Source: Chitinophagaceae bacterium UBA7600
GTDB taxonomy: Bacteria; Bacteroidota; Bacteroidia; Chitinophagales; Chitinophagaceae
Length of the DNA: 64,000 bases
Reading direction: 5' to 3'
NCBI GenBank assembly: GCA_002478885.1
Contig: DLKC01000004.1
Coordinates: forward strand, 1-64,000
Below are positions 52,778-61,225 of the stretch, one piece after another. Below the pieces are notes generated by a model. It saw nothing but the letters and a program-made list of their open reading frames with translations. It ran no database searches and had not been told where the DNA came from. Within the stretch, counting starts at the first letter, position 1. Each line of letters begins with the position of its first letter. The position numbers and the translations under genes were made by a program.

Positions 52778-52808
52778 GCACTCAATTTCAATTATCGTCA
52801 TATTTGGT

Positions 52809-52837
52809 AAGGCATCTCTAACGGGATGCCTTTTTTG
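52809..52837 (+). terminator. Terminator after beta-barrel gene
   Basis: AAGGCATC and GATGCCTT pair around TCTAACGG and are followed by TTTT. Confidence 0.85.
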
Positions 52838-52963
52838 CGACATTTTGTTACCACATTGTTGATTATCTTGCTTTGGCACTCTAATTGAACTTTTTACACT
52901 CCGGTCATATTGCGTATAAAATACTTTCAAGATGACAATTTGACTTTAAGCCAGGAGAGAATT

Positions 52964-55372
52964 ATGAACACAAATTATAATAGCTTTTTATTCGGCGCCG
53001 ATGAAGACAATGATTTTCTTCCCATAATCCCGATCAACGAAGCTGATACAGAGCAAGACAAAAATCTTATTGTGCCCGATATTATTTCGCTGCTGCCTTT
53101 AAGAAACACTGTTTTATTTCCAGGTGTAGTATTACCGATAACTGTGGGTCGCGATAAAAGTATAAAAGCGGTTAATGATGCTTACAAGGGAGACAAACTT
53201 ATTGGTGTACTGGCTCAGAAAGACCCCAACATCGAAGAGCCTGAATTGAAAGACCTCTGCACCATAGGCACAATAGCCAAAATTGTGAAACTGATTAAAA
53301 TGCCCGACGGAGGCACTACCATCATTATCCAGGGAAAAAAGCGTTTCCAGATGACCGCTTTGCTGGAAGAAGATCCCTATTTTAAAGCACGCATTCAATT
53401 ACTTCCCGAAGATGTGGAAATTAGCGGTGAAGATTTCAACGCCTACACGTCAACCATTAAAGAGCTGGCAAGCCAGATAATACAGTTATCGCCCAATCTT
53501 CCTACAGAAGCTTCCATTATTTTAAAGAACATTGAGCACGCATCGTTCCTTATCAATTTTGTGAGCAGCAACCTCAATAGCGAGCTGAAGGAAAAGCAGT
53601 TACTACTGGAGATAGACGATGTAAAACTACGGGCAGAAAAACTGATCGAGCTGTTGCAAAGGGAATTGCAGTTTGCTGAGTTGAAGAATAAGGTAACAAC
53701 TAAAACCAGAACTGAAATTGACAAGCAACAGCGCGAATATTTCTTGCAGCAACAACTGAAGAGCATTAAAGACGAACTGGGCGGCGACTCCAACGAGCGA
53801 GAGATCGCGCAGATGAAGAAGAAAGCCGAACTAAAGAAATGGCCGGAGTCTGCAAAAGCCTTGTTTAAGACTGGGGTCGAAAAATTAGAGCGTATGCATC
53901 CCAGCACGCCTGATTATTCTGTTGTTTACAACCACCTGGATTTTATGCTCGACCTTCCCTGGGAAGAGCATACCACAGATGACTACGATCTTAAACGCGC
54001 AAAGTCTGTGCTTGACCATGACCACTACGGCATGATGAAGATCAAAGAGCGGATTCTCGAATATCTCGCCGTTCTAAAATTAAAGGGCGACATGAAAAGC
54101 CCCATCCTTTGTTTTGTAGGGCCTCCTGGTATCGGCAAAACTTCGCTTGGTAAGAGCATCGCTCACGCTATCGGCAGAAAATATGTACGCGTAAGCCTGG
54201 GCGGATTACATGATGAAAGCGAAATACGCGGCCACCGTAAAACATATATAGGTGCAATGCCGGGCAGAATATTGCAAAACATTCGAAAGGTAAAATCTTC
54301 GAACCCGGTTATGATACTTGATGAGGTAGATAAGATCGGCAACGATTTTCGCGGCGACCCTTCCTCCGCCCTGTTGGAAGTGCTTGACCCGGAACAAAAC
54401 AACAGCTTTTACGACAACTATCTCGAACTGGAATACGACCTGAGTAAAGTGCTGTTTATTGCTACTGCAAACAACATACAAAGCATTCAGCCGGCGTTGC
54501 GCGACAGGCTCGAAATAATCGACCTCAGTGGTTATGCAATAGAAGAAAAAGTGGAGATAGCCAAACGGCACCTTGTTCCAAAACAAAAAGAGGCGCATGG
54601 GCTGGCCAAAATCAATTTCAGGATCAGCGACAAAGTCCTGGAAAAAGTTATTGAACAATATACGAGAGAAAGCGGCGTACGGGAACTCGACCGGCAACTT
54701 GCAAGCATTATGCGGTACCAGGCAAAAGAGTACGCCATGAAAAACAAAATAAAACCGGCTGTCTCACTACCCGATGTGGAAAAGATATTAGGCACAGCGC
54801 GTTACAGCAACGAACTGTACAAAATCGCCAATATGCCGGGTGTTGCCGTCGGTCTCGCCTGGACCTATGTCGGGGGAGATATATTATTTATCGAAACCAT
54901 CCTGAGCGAAAGCAAAGGTGAATTAAAACTCACCGGCAATCTCGGCAACGTAATGAAAGAAAGCGCCAGCACGGCCTTTACTTACCTGCATGCGAATGCA
55001 AAAAAATACGGGTTAGATCCGGAATTATTCACAAAGAAAAGCCCCCATATTCATGTGCCGGAAGGCGCTGTTCCCAAAGATGGTCCGAGTGCCGGGGTAA
55101 CCATGCTCACCTCTCTTGCATCGGCCTATACAGGCCGCAGGGTTAAGCCTTACCTTGCGATGACCGGCGAGATCACACTTCGCGGCCAGGTATTGCCTGT
55201 TGGAGGTATAAAAGAAAAAGTACTGGCCGCAAAACGGGCCGGCCTTAAAGAGATCATCCTTTGCTGGCAGAACGAAAAAGATGTAAAAGAGATCGACAGC
55301 ATCTTTATCAGGGGGCTGCAGTTCCACTATGTAAAAACAATGCAGCAGGTTCTCGATATTGCGCTACAATAA
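52964..55372 (+). CDS. lon: Endopeptidase La (Lon protease)
   Basis: About 802 residues from the ATG at 52964. A TTG frame 54 bases upstream adds a poor leader. The N-terminal LAN domain (about 45-250) starts PDIISLLPLRNTVLFPGVVLPITVGR. The AAA+ module carries Walker A GPPGIGKTSLGKS and Walker B VMILDEVDKIG. The peptidase domain has the Ser-Lys dyad: S709 in PKDGPSAGVTM and K752 in GGIKEKVLAAKR. It degrades misfolded and regulatory proteins in the cytoplasm using ATP. It is full length for the LonA family. Confidence 0.96.
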   Translation: MNTNYNSFLFGADEDNDFLPIIPINEADTEQDKNLIVPDIISLLPLRNTVLFPGVVLPITVGRDKSIKAVNDAYKGDKLIGVLAQKDPNIEEPELKDLCTIGTIAKIVKLIKMPDGGTTIIIQGKKRFQMTALLEEDPYFKARIQLLPEDVEISGEDFNAYTSTIKELASQIIQLSPNLPTEASIILKNIEHASFLINFVSSNLNSELKEKQLLLEIDDVKLRAEKLIELLQRELQFAELKNKVTTKTRTEIDKQQREYFLQQQLKSIKDELGGDSNEREIAQMKKKAELKKWPESAKALFKTGVEKLERMHPSTPDYSVVYNHLDFMLDLPWEEHTTDDYDLKRAKSVLDHDHYGMMKIKERILEYLAVLKLKGDMKSPILCFVGPPGIGKTSLGKSIAHAIGRKYVRVSLGGLHDESEIRGHRKTYIGAMPGRILQNIRKVKSSNPVMILDEVDKIGNDFRGDPSSALLEVLDPEQNNSFYDNYLELEYDLSKVLFIATANNIQSIQPALRDRLEIIDLSGYAIEEKVEIAKRHLVPKQKEAHGLAKINFRISDKVLEKVIEQYTRESGVRELDRQLASIMRYQAKEYAMKNKIKPAVSLPDVEKILGTARYSNELYKIANMPGVAVGLAWTYVGGDILFIETILSESKGELKLTGNLGNVMKESASTAFTYLHANAKKYGLDPELFTKKSPHIHVPEGAVPKDGPSAGVTMLTSLASAYTGRRVKPYLAMTGEITLRGQVLPVGGIKEKVLAAKRAGLKEIILCWQNEKDVKEIDSIFIRGLQFHYVKTMQQVLDIALQ

Positions 55373-55456
55373 ATTTTGCAAACAATCTGAACAATAATTT
55401 TTTGCGTTTGTTATAATGCAAGTAAATTTTTCATGTTGGTTGTTTTAAGGGTTAAT

Positions 55457-55488
55457 AATCCTCCATTTTCATGGAGGATTTTTTTTGA
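55457..55488 (+). terminator. Terminator after lon
   Basis: AATCCTCCAT and ATGGAGGATT pair perfectly around a TTTC loop and run into TTTTTT. Confidence 0.9.
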
Positions 55489-55634
55489 TGCCGGCTTCAT
55501 AACAGCTGGCAACATTGCTTGCGACGCTCCGTTCATCACTTTGATCAAATCCCGGCTTTTTTGTTTATCACAAATCTCTTTTGCTCACAGGCCATAATCC
55601 TTAACTTCATTTTTCCCAAACTAAAATTGCATCA

Positions 55635-57155
55635 ATGAAAAAAGGACTGTTCCATTTTATTACCGCCACGCTTTGTCTCATGTGCGTAACAGGGTTGTTC
55701 GCACAAAGCGACTCCGTCACCGTTCTTAAACCTGAAAAGTTTATAACCAAACACAGTATTAAGATTGACAATAAACAGGTCAATTATACTGCAACGGCGG
55801 GCACGCTTATTATCAAAAATGAAAAAGATGAAGCCATCGCTTCCATCGGGTACGTTGCTTATACAAAAGATGGGGAAACCGAAGCAATCAAAAGACCAGT
55901 AACTTTTGCTTATAACGGCGGTCCTGGTTCTTCGTCGCTTTGGCTGCACATGGGCATTCTTGGGCCAAGGAGAGTGGCCGTTAATGATCCGTCACTAAAC
56001 GGTCCGGCCCCCTACAAACTTGAAGACAACAATTTTTCCATTCTCGATGTAAGCGATATTGTTATGATCGACCCCGTGGGTACCGGTATCAGCCGCGCCG
56101 TAGGCAAATCGAAGAATGCTGATTTCTGGGGTGTTGATCCGGATATAAAATCCCTAAGCCAGTTCATCAAATCATATATCACTGACAATGAAAGATGGAA
56201 CTCTCCCAAGTACCTGCTGGGGGAGAGCTACGGCACCTTCCGTTCGGCAGGTATTGCAGATTACCTGCAGTCGGCGATGGGTATTTCTGTAAACGGTATT
56301 GTGTTGGTTTCGTCTGTACTGGACATCCGCACACTTGCTTTTCAGCCATACGACGATTTATCTTATATGCTTAACCTGCCAACTTATGCTGCCACATCCT
56401 GGTACCACAATAAGATCGCCAATAAGCCAGCAGACCTTAATGCCTTTCTAAAAGAAGTTCGAACATTTGCATCAACAGATTATGCTGCCGCTTTATTAAA
56501 AGGCGATAACCTGCCGGCTGAACAGCGAACTGCTATCATTAATAAGCTTAGCGCTTACACAGGTTTAGGCAAAGACTATATCGACAAAGCTAATCTTCGT
56601 GTTAATCAACCACAATATGCACAGGAGTTGTTACGCAACGAAGGCGAAGCGGTTGGCAGGCTCGATTCGCGATACCGCGGCATAAGCCAGGACTTGTTGA
56701 GTGAATACGCTTTCTCAGACCCGCAGGACTACACCATCAGCCCGGCATTCACCGCAGCCTTTATGAATTATTATACAACAGAACTAAAGGTGAGCAAAGA
56801 AAAGCAATACAACATCAGCGCCGATGCATTCCCGGATTTTCACTGGGATTGGAAGCATCCGCGTTCTTACGGCTTTTTTGGTGAAGGCTCTTCGCCCAAC
56901 ACCACGCCTGATCTTGTAAATGCGATGTCAACCAACCCCAACCTGAAAGTGATAGTGCTGAATGGTCTGTTCGACCTGGCTACCCCATTTTACGGAACAG
57001 AATATACTTTCGACCATTTGAATCTCGACAAGAAGATAAAAGCTAACATCTCTATGAAGTATTACGAGGCGGGTCATATGATGTATATCAATAACGATGT
57101 TGCCGCGAACTTTAAAAAAGATGTAGCAGCATTTATCACATCGAACCTTAAATAA
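55635..57155 (+). CDS. S10-family serine carboxypeptidase
   Basis: 506 residues with a signal peptide (HFITATLCLMCVTGLFAQ). The fold is alpha/beta hydrolase: FAYNGGPGSSSLWLHMGILGPRRV is the family oxyanion region, S198 lies in LLGESYGTFRSAG, D447 in LNGLFDLATPF, and H481 in YEAGHMMYIN, giving the catalytic triad of peptidase family S10. It removes C-terminal residues from peptides, probably in the periplasm. Length and domain order are normal. The gene is a single unit between two terminators. Confidence 0.93.
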   Translation: MKKGLFHFITATLCLMCVTGLFAQSDSVTVLKPEKFITKHSIKIDNKQVNYTATAGTLIIKNEKDEAIASIGYVAYTKDGETEAIKRPVTFAYNGGPGSSSLWLHMGILGPRRVAVNDPSLNGPAPYKLEDNNFSILDVSDIVMIDPVGTGISRAVGKSKNADFWGVDPDIKSLSQFIKSYITDNERWNSPKYLLGESYGTFRSAGIADYLQSAMGISVNGIVLVSSVLDIRTLAFQPYDDLSYMLNLPTYAATSWYHNKIANKPADLNAFLKEVRTFASTDYAAALLKGDNLPAEQRTAIINKLSAYTGLGKDYIDKANLRVNQPQYAQELLRNEGEAVGRLDSRYRGISQDLLSEYAFSDPQDYTISPAFTAAFMNYYTTELKVSKEKQYNISADAFPDFHWDWKHPRSYGFFGEGSSPNTTPDLVNAMSTNPNLKVIVLNGLFDLATPFYGTEYTFDHLNLDKKIKANISMKYYEAGHMMYINNDVAANFKKDVAAFITSNLK

Positions 57156-57172
57156 GAGGTCATATTAAACGC

Positions 57173-57206
57173 AAAGCCACATGCCTAACGCGTGTGGCTT
57201 TTTTAA
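57173..57206 (+). terminator. Terminator after S10 peptidase gene
   Basis: AAAGCCACATGC and GCGTGTGGCTTT pair (one G-U) around CTAAC and run into TTTT. Confidence 0.85.
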
Positions 57207-57640
57207 TTGAAGAGGGATGATCCGGGATCGTGCCCTCGTACTGTTGATGTTCAGCGGCGGGTTGCGAGTAGCCTCCCGAAGCCCCGGATTTGCAACTGAC
57301 AGTTTATGACTGCTCTTTGGTTTAGATGCTGATGCCCTAAAAAAATAATATGTAAGTCTTAATTATATCTTCTTAGATTTATAGCGATATACTTTTTGAT
57401 TCACCGCCCTAACTTATCCAAACACTAATTATTTTTTTCAATTTAATCAGACCCGTTTATGAAAACAAACATAGACCCTGTAGTTGTTGCCTCCTGCGCT
57501 GTTTTCTTTGGCCAGGAAAAGGAACGGCGATAGAGAACCGGCGCGCAAAGCATTCCTGTACCTGCCTTCACAGGTCTTAATCTGCCGATGAGAACAATTG
57601 TTATAATCAAAGATTTTACAACATCCCTCAAATACAATTC
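57207..57640. other. Gap before the DUF4907/GloVer pair
   Basis: No gene seen. A fragment at 57216-57246 (CCGGGATCGTGCCCTCGTAC) looks like a worn piece of the dispersed repeat. Further AT-rich sequence follows without a clear promoter consensus. Confidence 0.45.
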
Positions 57641-58015
57641 ATGAAAAAGATCAGCCTTATTTTACTGCTGCATATGGTACTGGGCACATTACATGCACAG
57701 CAACCTCCAATAATGTTGAACCCGGTAAAAGACCAAAAAGAAATGAACGGATACAGCATCAGGCTAAAAATGGCGCCCGGCAATACCGTTTTGTTCGATT
57801 TACTTAAAGATCAACACCCAGTCTTTAACCATTCCATGAACCCTGTAACGATGTTGCCACAAGGTTTTGCCAGCAAGGCAGACGCTTATAAAGTGGCAGA
57901 ATGGATGATTGGTAAATATGGGGCGCAGGGCCATTTTCCGCCCATGCTGCCACCAGGTGTGGCAAAGCAACTTAATGTAGCCAACTCGTTTCCCAAACCT
58001 TTACCCGTGAATTAA
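57641..58015 (+). CDS. DUF4907 secreted protein
   Basis: 124 residues. The signal peptide (KKISLILLLHMVLGTLHAQ) is followed by NGYSIRLKMAPGNTVLFDLLKDQHPVFNH and QGFASKADAYKVAEWMIGKYGAQGHFPPML, which match the DUF4907 layout (a short beta-rich part, then the Gly-Phe-x-Ser/Thr-Lys-x-Asp-Ala helix and a FPP motif). The function is unknown. It is followed after 11 bases by the GloVer-repeat gene, so the two are co-transcribed and may be secreted partners. Confidence 0.78.
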   Translation: MKKISLILLLHMVLGTLHAQQPPIMLNPVKDQKEMNGYSIRLKMAPGNTVLFDLLKDQHPVFNHSMNPVTMLPQGFASKADAYKVAEWMIGKYGAQGHFPPMLPPGVAKQLNVANSFPKPLPVN

Positions 58016-58026
58016 AAAATCAAATT

Positions 58027-60858
58027 ATGAAACGCGTAGCGATACTCTTCGTCCTGCTGCTTTTTGTTTTACCGGGTGTGCTTTTTTCCCAGCCGACCCT
58101 TTACGGGTTAACACCGTCAGGCGGCCAGGGCACCGGCACAATTATACAATATGAAAGTGCCACCAATGCGCTTACCTCCACTTTTAACTTTCCTAATAGC
58201 CCTTTATCCCCGGTGGGGCTTGTACAGGCAAGCAACGGTAAACTGTATGGAATGACCAGTGCAGGTGGCACCAGTGACTCCGGTGTGATTTATTCATTTG
58301 ATCCGGCCACAAATACCAGGGTGGACCTGGTTAATTTTAACAGCAGTACCGGGGGCCAACCGGGAGGCTGTATGTTGCTTGCAAGCAATGGCAAACTTTA
58401 TGGCATGACCAGCACCGGAGGCAGTAACGGTGCAGGTACAATTTTCACCTTCAACCCGTCCACCAACAAAGTTCTTAAACTGTTTGACTTTAATGGCACC
58501 AATGGGGCTAATCCCATTGGCAACCTGATCCAGGCAACCAATAAAAAATTATATGGAATGACCACTTATGGCGGCAGCCATAATTTTGGGACAATTTTTT
58601 CCTTCGACCTCGTCACCAATACGCAGGTAAAATTATTTGATTTTGACTCTACCAATGGCGCGTACCCGTTTGCCAGCCTTGTACAGGCCAGCAATGGAAA
58701 ACTTTATGGTACCACTTTAGCAGGTGGTATTTATGGCGATGTCTACTCTGGTGGCTACGGAACAATTTTTTCTTTCGATCCTGTTACCAATACGCACCTG
58801 AAGTTGATTGATTTTAACCAGGCAAACGGAGCGAGTCCCGTATGCACACTTATTCAGGCAAATAATGGGAAACTCTATGGCACAACCTATCTGGGTGGTC
58901 TCTCTTATTATTTGGGTGATCCGGGCGCCGGAACAATTTTTTCTTTTAGTACTGACAGTAATGTATTTACGACTCTTTTTGATTTTGACCTTAATAATGA
59001 CAACGGCGCCTTTCCAGGATCAGGCTTTGTTCAAGCCGGTAATGGAAAACTCTATGGGATGACAAGCGGAGGCGGAGCTGCTGGCTACGGCACCATTTTC
59101 TCTTTTGACCCGTCCTCAAATTTGCAAACCAGGTTATTATCTTTCAATCTCACCAATGGCGGCACCCCCAATCACAGCCTTATACAGGCGACCAATGGCA
59201 AGCTTTATGGCACTGCTTCAGGTGGCACCGATCAAAGGGGCATACTCTTCTCCTTTGATCCTGCAACAAATGCCCAGGTTGATCTGAATGATTTTAAATC
59301 TCAAAATGGTTACGGTCCTGCAGGTGGCCTGGTGCAGGCAGCTAATGGAAAATATTACGGGGTTACTTCGCATGGTGGCACCGGGGTGTGGGGAACGATC
59401 TTTTCCTACGATGCCTCAGCGAATACGCAGGCAAACCTCTATAATTTTAACGGGGCCAATGGTAGTAGCCCCTTATCCAGTCTCGTAATGGCCGGCAATG
59501 GAAAATTTTATGGGACGACTTTTATGGGCGGCAACGGCGATTATGGAACCATCTTTTCTTTTGATCCAACCACCAATGCGCAGGCGAAGCTTTTTGATTT
59601 TAATTATGGCGTCAGCGGTGCTTATGCCCATGGCAGCCTGGTTCAGGCCGGCAACGGAAAACTTTATGGGATGGCCCAGGGTGGGGGCAGCGGAGGATTG
59701 GGTACAATTTACTCATTCGACCCCAGTACCAATACGTTTGCGAAGCTATTTGATTTTAATGGAACGAATGGTAGTATACCTTATGGCAGCCTCGTTCAGG
59801 CTACCAATGGAAAACTTTACGGGATGACTTACCAGGGTGGCGCCAATAATTTCGGAACGCTGTTTTCTTTTGACCCTGCTACCAATACACAAGTTAAATT
59901 AATTGATTTTAACACAGCCCAAGGCACTAATCCAACCGGCAGCCTTATCCAGGCCAGTAATGGTAAACTATACGGAATGACTTATGGCGGCGGCAGCGGC
60001 AATTATGGCGTTATTTTTTCCTTTGATCCGTCTACCAATACACTGGTAAAACTGTTTGATTTTGATAATACCCGGGGCGCCTATCCTTTTGGCAGCCTGG
60101 TCCAGGCCAGTAACGGCAAACTATATGGAATGACCTGGAGCGGCGGCAGCACTGACAGGGGGGTAGTATTTTCGTATGACATCACGGGTTCTTCTTTCCT
60201 GAAGTTGCAGAATTTTAATTGGGCCAATGGTGCCAATCCTTCATTTGATGCGCATTTTACAGAAAAAGTCTGTGTAAATGCAAATGTGAATGCGTTAACC
60301 ACTACCAACATTACAGCGTCTGGCGCCACACTTAACTGGACTGCGCCAATCGACCCTACGCAATGGCAGGTACAATACAAGCCTACCATCGCCGGTACTG
60401 CTTATACCAGTGTTTTGCTTTCAGGAGATAAACGCTCTCTCTCTATTTCTTCGCTGCTCCCCAACCAGGCTTATACCTGGAGAATAAGGGCTAAGTGCGG
60501 TAAAACCTTTACTGCTTATACAGCAACGGCAAAATTTACTACCCTGGCTACAGGGTTAAACGCAATAGCTTTCAACAGTATCAATGAAGCGGGTGACCAG
60601 GCTATCAGGGTTTACCCTAATCCGGCACGAGGCCAGTTTACACTATCCATGCATATCGCAGACAACACAAACGCCATAGCAAAAATTCTGTTGGTTGATA
60701 TGGTGGGCAAAAAAGTGCTTACAGATAATGCAACGATGAGTAATGGCGCATTGCAAAAAACAATCAGCACGCCTGCGGCCCTTGCGGGTGGATTGTATAT
60801 CGTAAGTGTAATTGTCAATCAAAAAACTTATATGACGCAAGTGATTATTGAAAAATAA
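58027..60858 (+). CDS. GloVer-repeat surface protein with FN3 and T9SS tail
   Basis: 943 residues. The signal peptide (RVAILFVLLLFVLPGVLFSQ) precedes 13 tandem repeats of about 51 residues (58220-60245), each with NGKLYGMT-x-GG-x-GTIFSFDPxTNTxxKLFDFN, the GloVer-type repeat expected to form a beta-propeller or solenoid. A fibronectin type III domain follows (TTNITASGATLNWTAPIDPTQWQVQYK, then YTWRIRAKCG), and the end is a type A T9SS sorting domain (VYPNPARGQFTLSM ... GGLYIVSVIV). The repeats are closely similar, so number may vary by recombination. Ligand unknown. Confidence 0.88.
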   Translation: MKRVAILFVLLLFVLPGVLFSQPTLYGLTPSGGQGTGTIIQYESATNALTSTFNFPNSPLSPVGLVQASNGKLYGMTSAGGTSDSGVIYSFDPATNTRVDLVNFNSSTGGQPGGCMLLASNGKLYGMTSTGGSNGAGTIFTFNPSTNKVLKLFDFNGTNGANPIGNLIQATNKKLYGMTTYGGSHNFGTIFSFDLVTNTQVKLFDFDSTNGAYPFASLVQASNGKLYGTTLAGGIYGDVYSGGYGTIFSFDPVTNTHLKLIDFNQANGASPVCTLIQANNGKLYGTTYLGGLSYYLGDPGAGTIFSFSTDSNVFTTLFDFDLNNDNGAFPGSGFVQAGNGKLYGMTSGGGAAGYGTIFSFDPSSNLQTRLLSFNLTNGGTPNHSLIQATNGKLYGTASGGTDQRGILFSFDPATNAQVDLNDFKSQNGYGPAGGLVQAANGKYYGVTSHGGTGVWGTIFSYDASANTQANLYNFNGANGSSPLSSLVMAGNGKFYGTTFMGGNGDYGTIFSFDPTTNAQAKLFDFNYGVSGAYAHGSLVQAGNGKLYGMAQGGGSGGLGTIYSFDPSTNTFAKLFDFNGTNGSIPYGSLVQATNGKLYGMTYQGGANNFGTLFSFDPATNTQVKLIDFNTAQGTNPTGSLIQASNGKLYGMTYGGGSGNYGVIFSFDPSTNTLVKLFDFDNTRGAYPFGSLVQASNGKLYGMTWSGGSTDRGVVFSYDITGSSFLKLQNFNWANGANPSFDAHFTEKVCVNANVNALTTTNITASGATLNWTAPIDPTQWQVQYKPTIAGTAYTSVLLSGDKRSLSISSLLPNQAYTWRIRAKCGKTFTAYTATAKFTTLATGLNAIAFNSINEAGDQAIRVYPNPARGQFTLSMHIADNTNAIAKILLVDMVGKKVLTDNATMSNGALQKTISTPAALAGGLYIVSVIVNQKTYMTQVIIEK
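58220..60245 (+). repeat. In-frame tandem repeat of about 153 bp, 13 units
   Basis: Thirteen protein repeats, each about 51 codons, opening with (A/S)xNGKLYGMT. Units 4 and 5 are longer (extra YSGG or LGDPG loops) and one unit has a short form. The high identity between units at DNA level makes slippage or unequal crossing-over likely. Confidence 0.85.
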
Positions 60859-60885
60859 ATCAGTGCTGATGCGTAATGATCACTG

Positions 60886-60920
60886 CAAGCCCGGTTGAAC
60901 GATCAGCCGGGTTTTTATTT
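60886..60920 (+). terminator. Terminator after the GloVer gene
   Basis: AAGCCCGG and CCGGGTTT pair (one G-U) around TTGAACGATCAG and run into TTTATTTT. Confidence 0.8.
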
Positions 60921-60970
60921 TAATACAATCACCGGACTAACTTCCGGTGAGTGGGGAAAGAAGTTTTTTG

Positions 60971-61021
60971 TACCCAACTGTATCGCATAGATGATACATT
61001 GGTTGCGTCGCACTCTTGTAC
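60971..61021 (+). repeat. Dispersed repeat, copy 25 (short form)
   Basis: GTACCCAACTG, GATGATACATTGGTTGCGTC, then GCACTCTTGTAC. Confidence 0.75.
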
Positions 61022-61092
61022 AGCAGTGCAAAGCGCGGCAAAACCGGGAAGCGTATTTATTTGTTCCGGAAATGTTCAGCAGCATTACTTCT

Positions 61093-61170
61093 GCACAAGT
61101 GTGCGTTCCCGGATCATTCTTCTCGGGACAGGCGCAACAGCAGCTCAATATTTATCCGGGAGCCTGGTAC
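61093..61170 (-). repeat. Dispersed repeat, copy 26 (variant hairpin)
   Basis: Flanks as in the family (GCACAAGTGTGCG ... GCGCAACAGCAGC ... GGAGCCTGGTAC), with a different central insert made of CCCGGATCATTCTTCTCGGGA. Confidence 0.7.
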
Positions 61171-61172
61171 AT

Positions 61173-61205
61173 AAATAAAATGCCTGCACAATTTTGCAGG
61201 CATTC
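61173..61205 (-). terminator. Terminator of minus-strand glycosidase gene
   Basis: On the minus strand AATGCCTGCA and TGCAGGCATT pair around AAATTG and run into TTTATTTAT, about 20 bases after the stop codon. Confidence 0.8.
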
Positions 61206-61225
61206 AATAAAGATGTAATAAAATT

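Larger units (their letters stand above)
60859..61225. other. Convergent gap with two repeats
   Basis: No gene seen. It holds the GloVer terminator, two dispersed-repeat copies (60971-61021 and 61093-61170) and the terminator of the minus-strand glycosidase gene. Confidence 0.6.

Noticed and set aside
57443..57637. Minus-strand open frame of 64 codons before the DUF4907 gene
   Set aside because: No signal, no family motif and no supporting context.
257..61170. Integron attC sites as an explanation for the dispersed repeats
   Set aside because: The core is GTTGCG rather than GTTRRRY with a matching RYYYAAC end, copies occur in both orientations, and no tyrosine integrase gene is seen.
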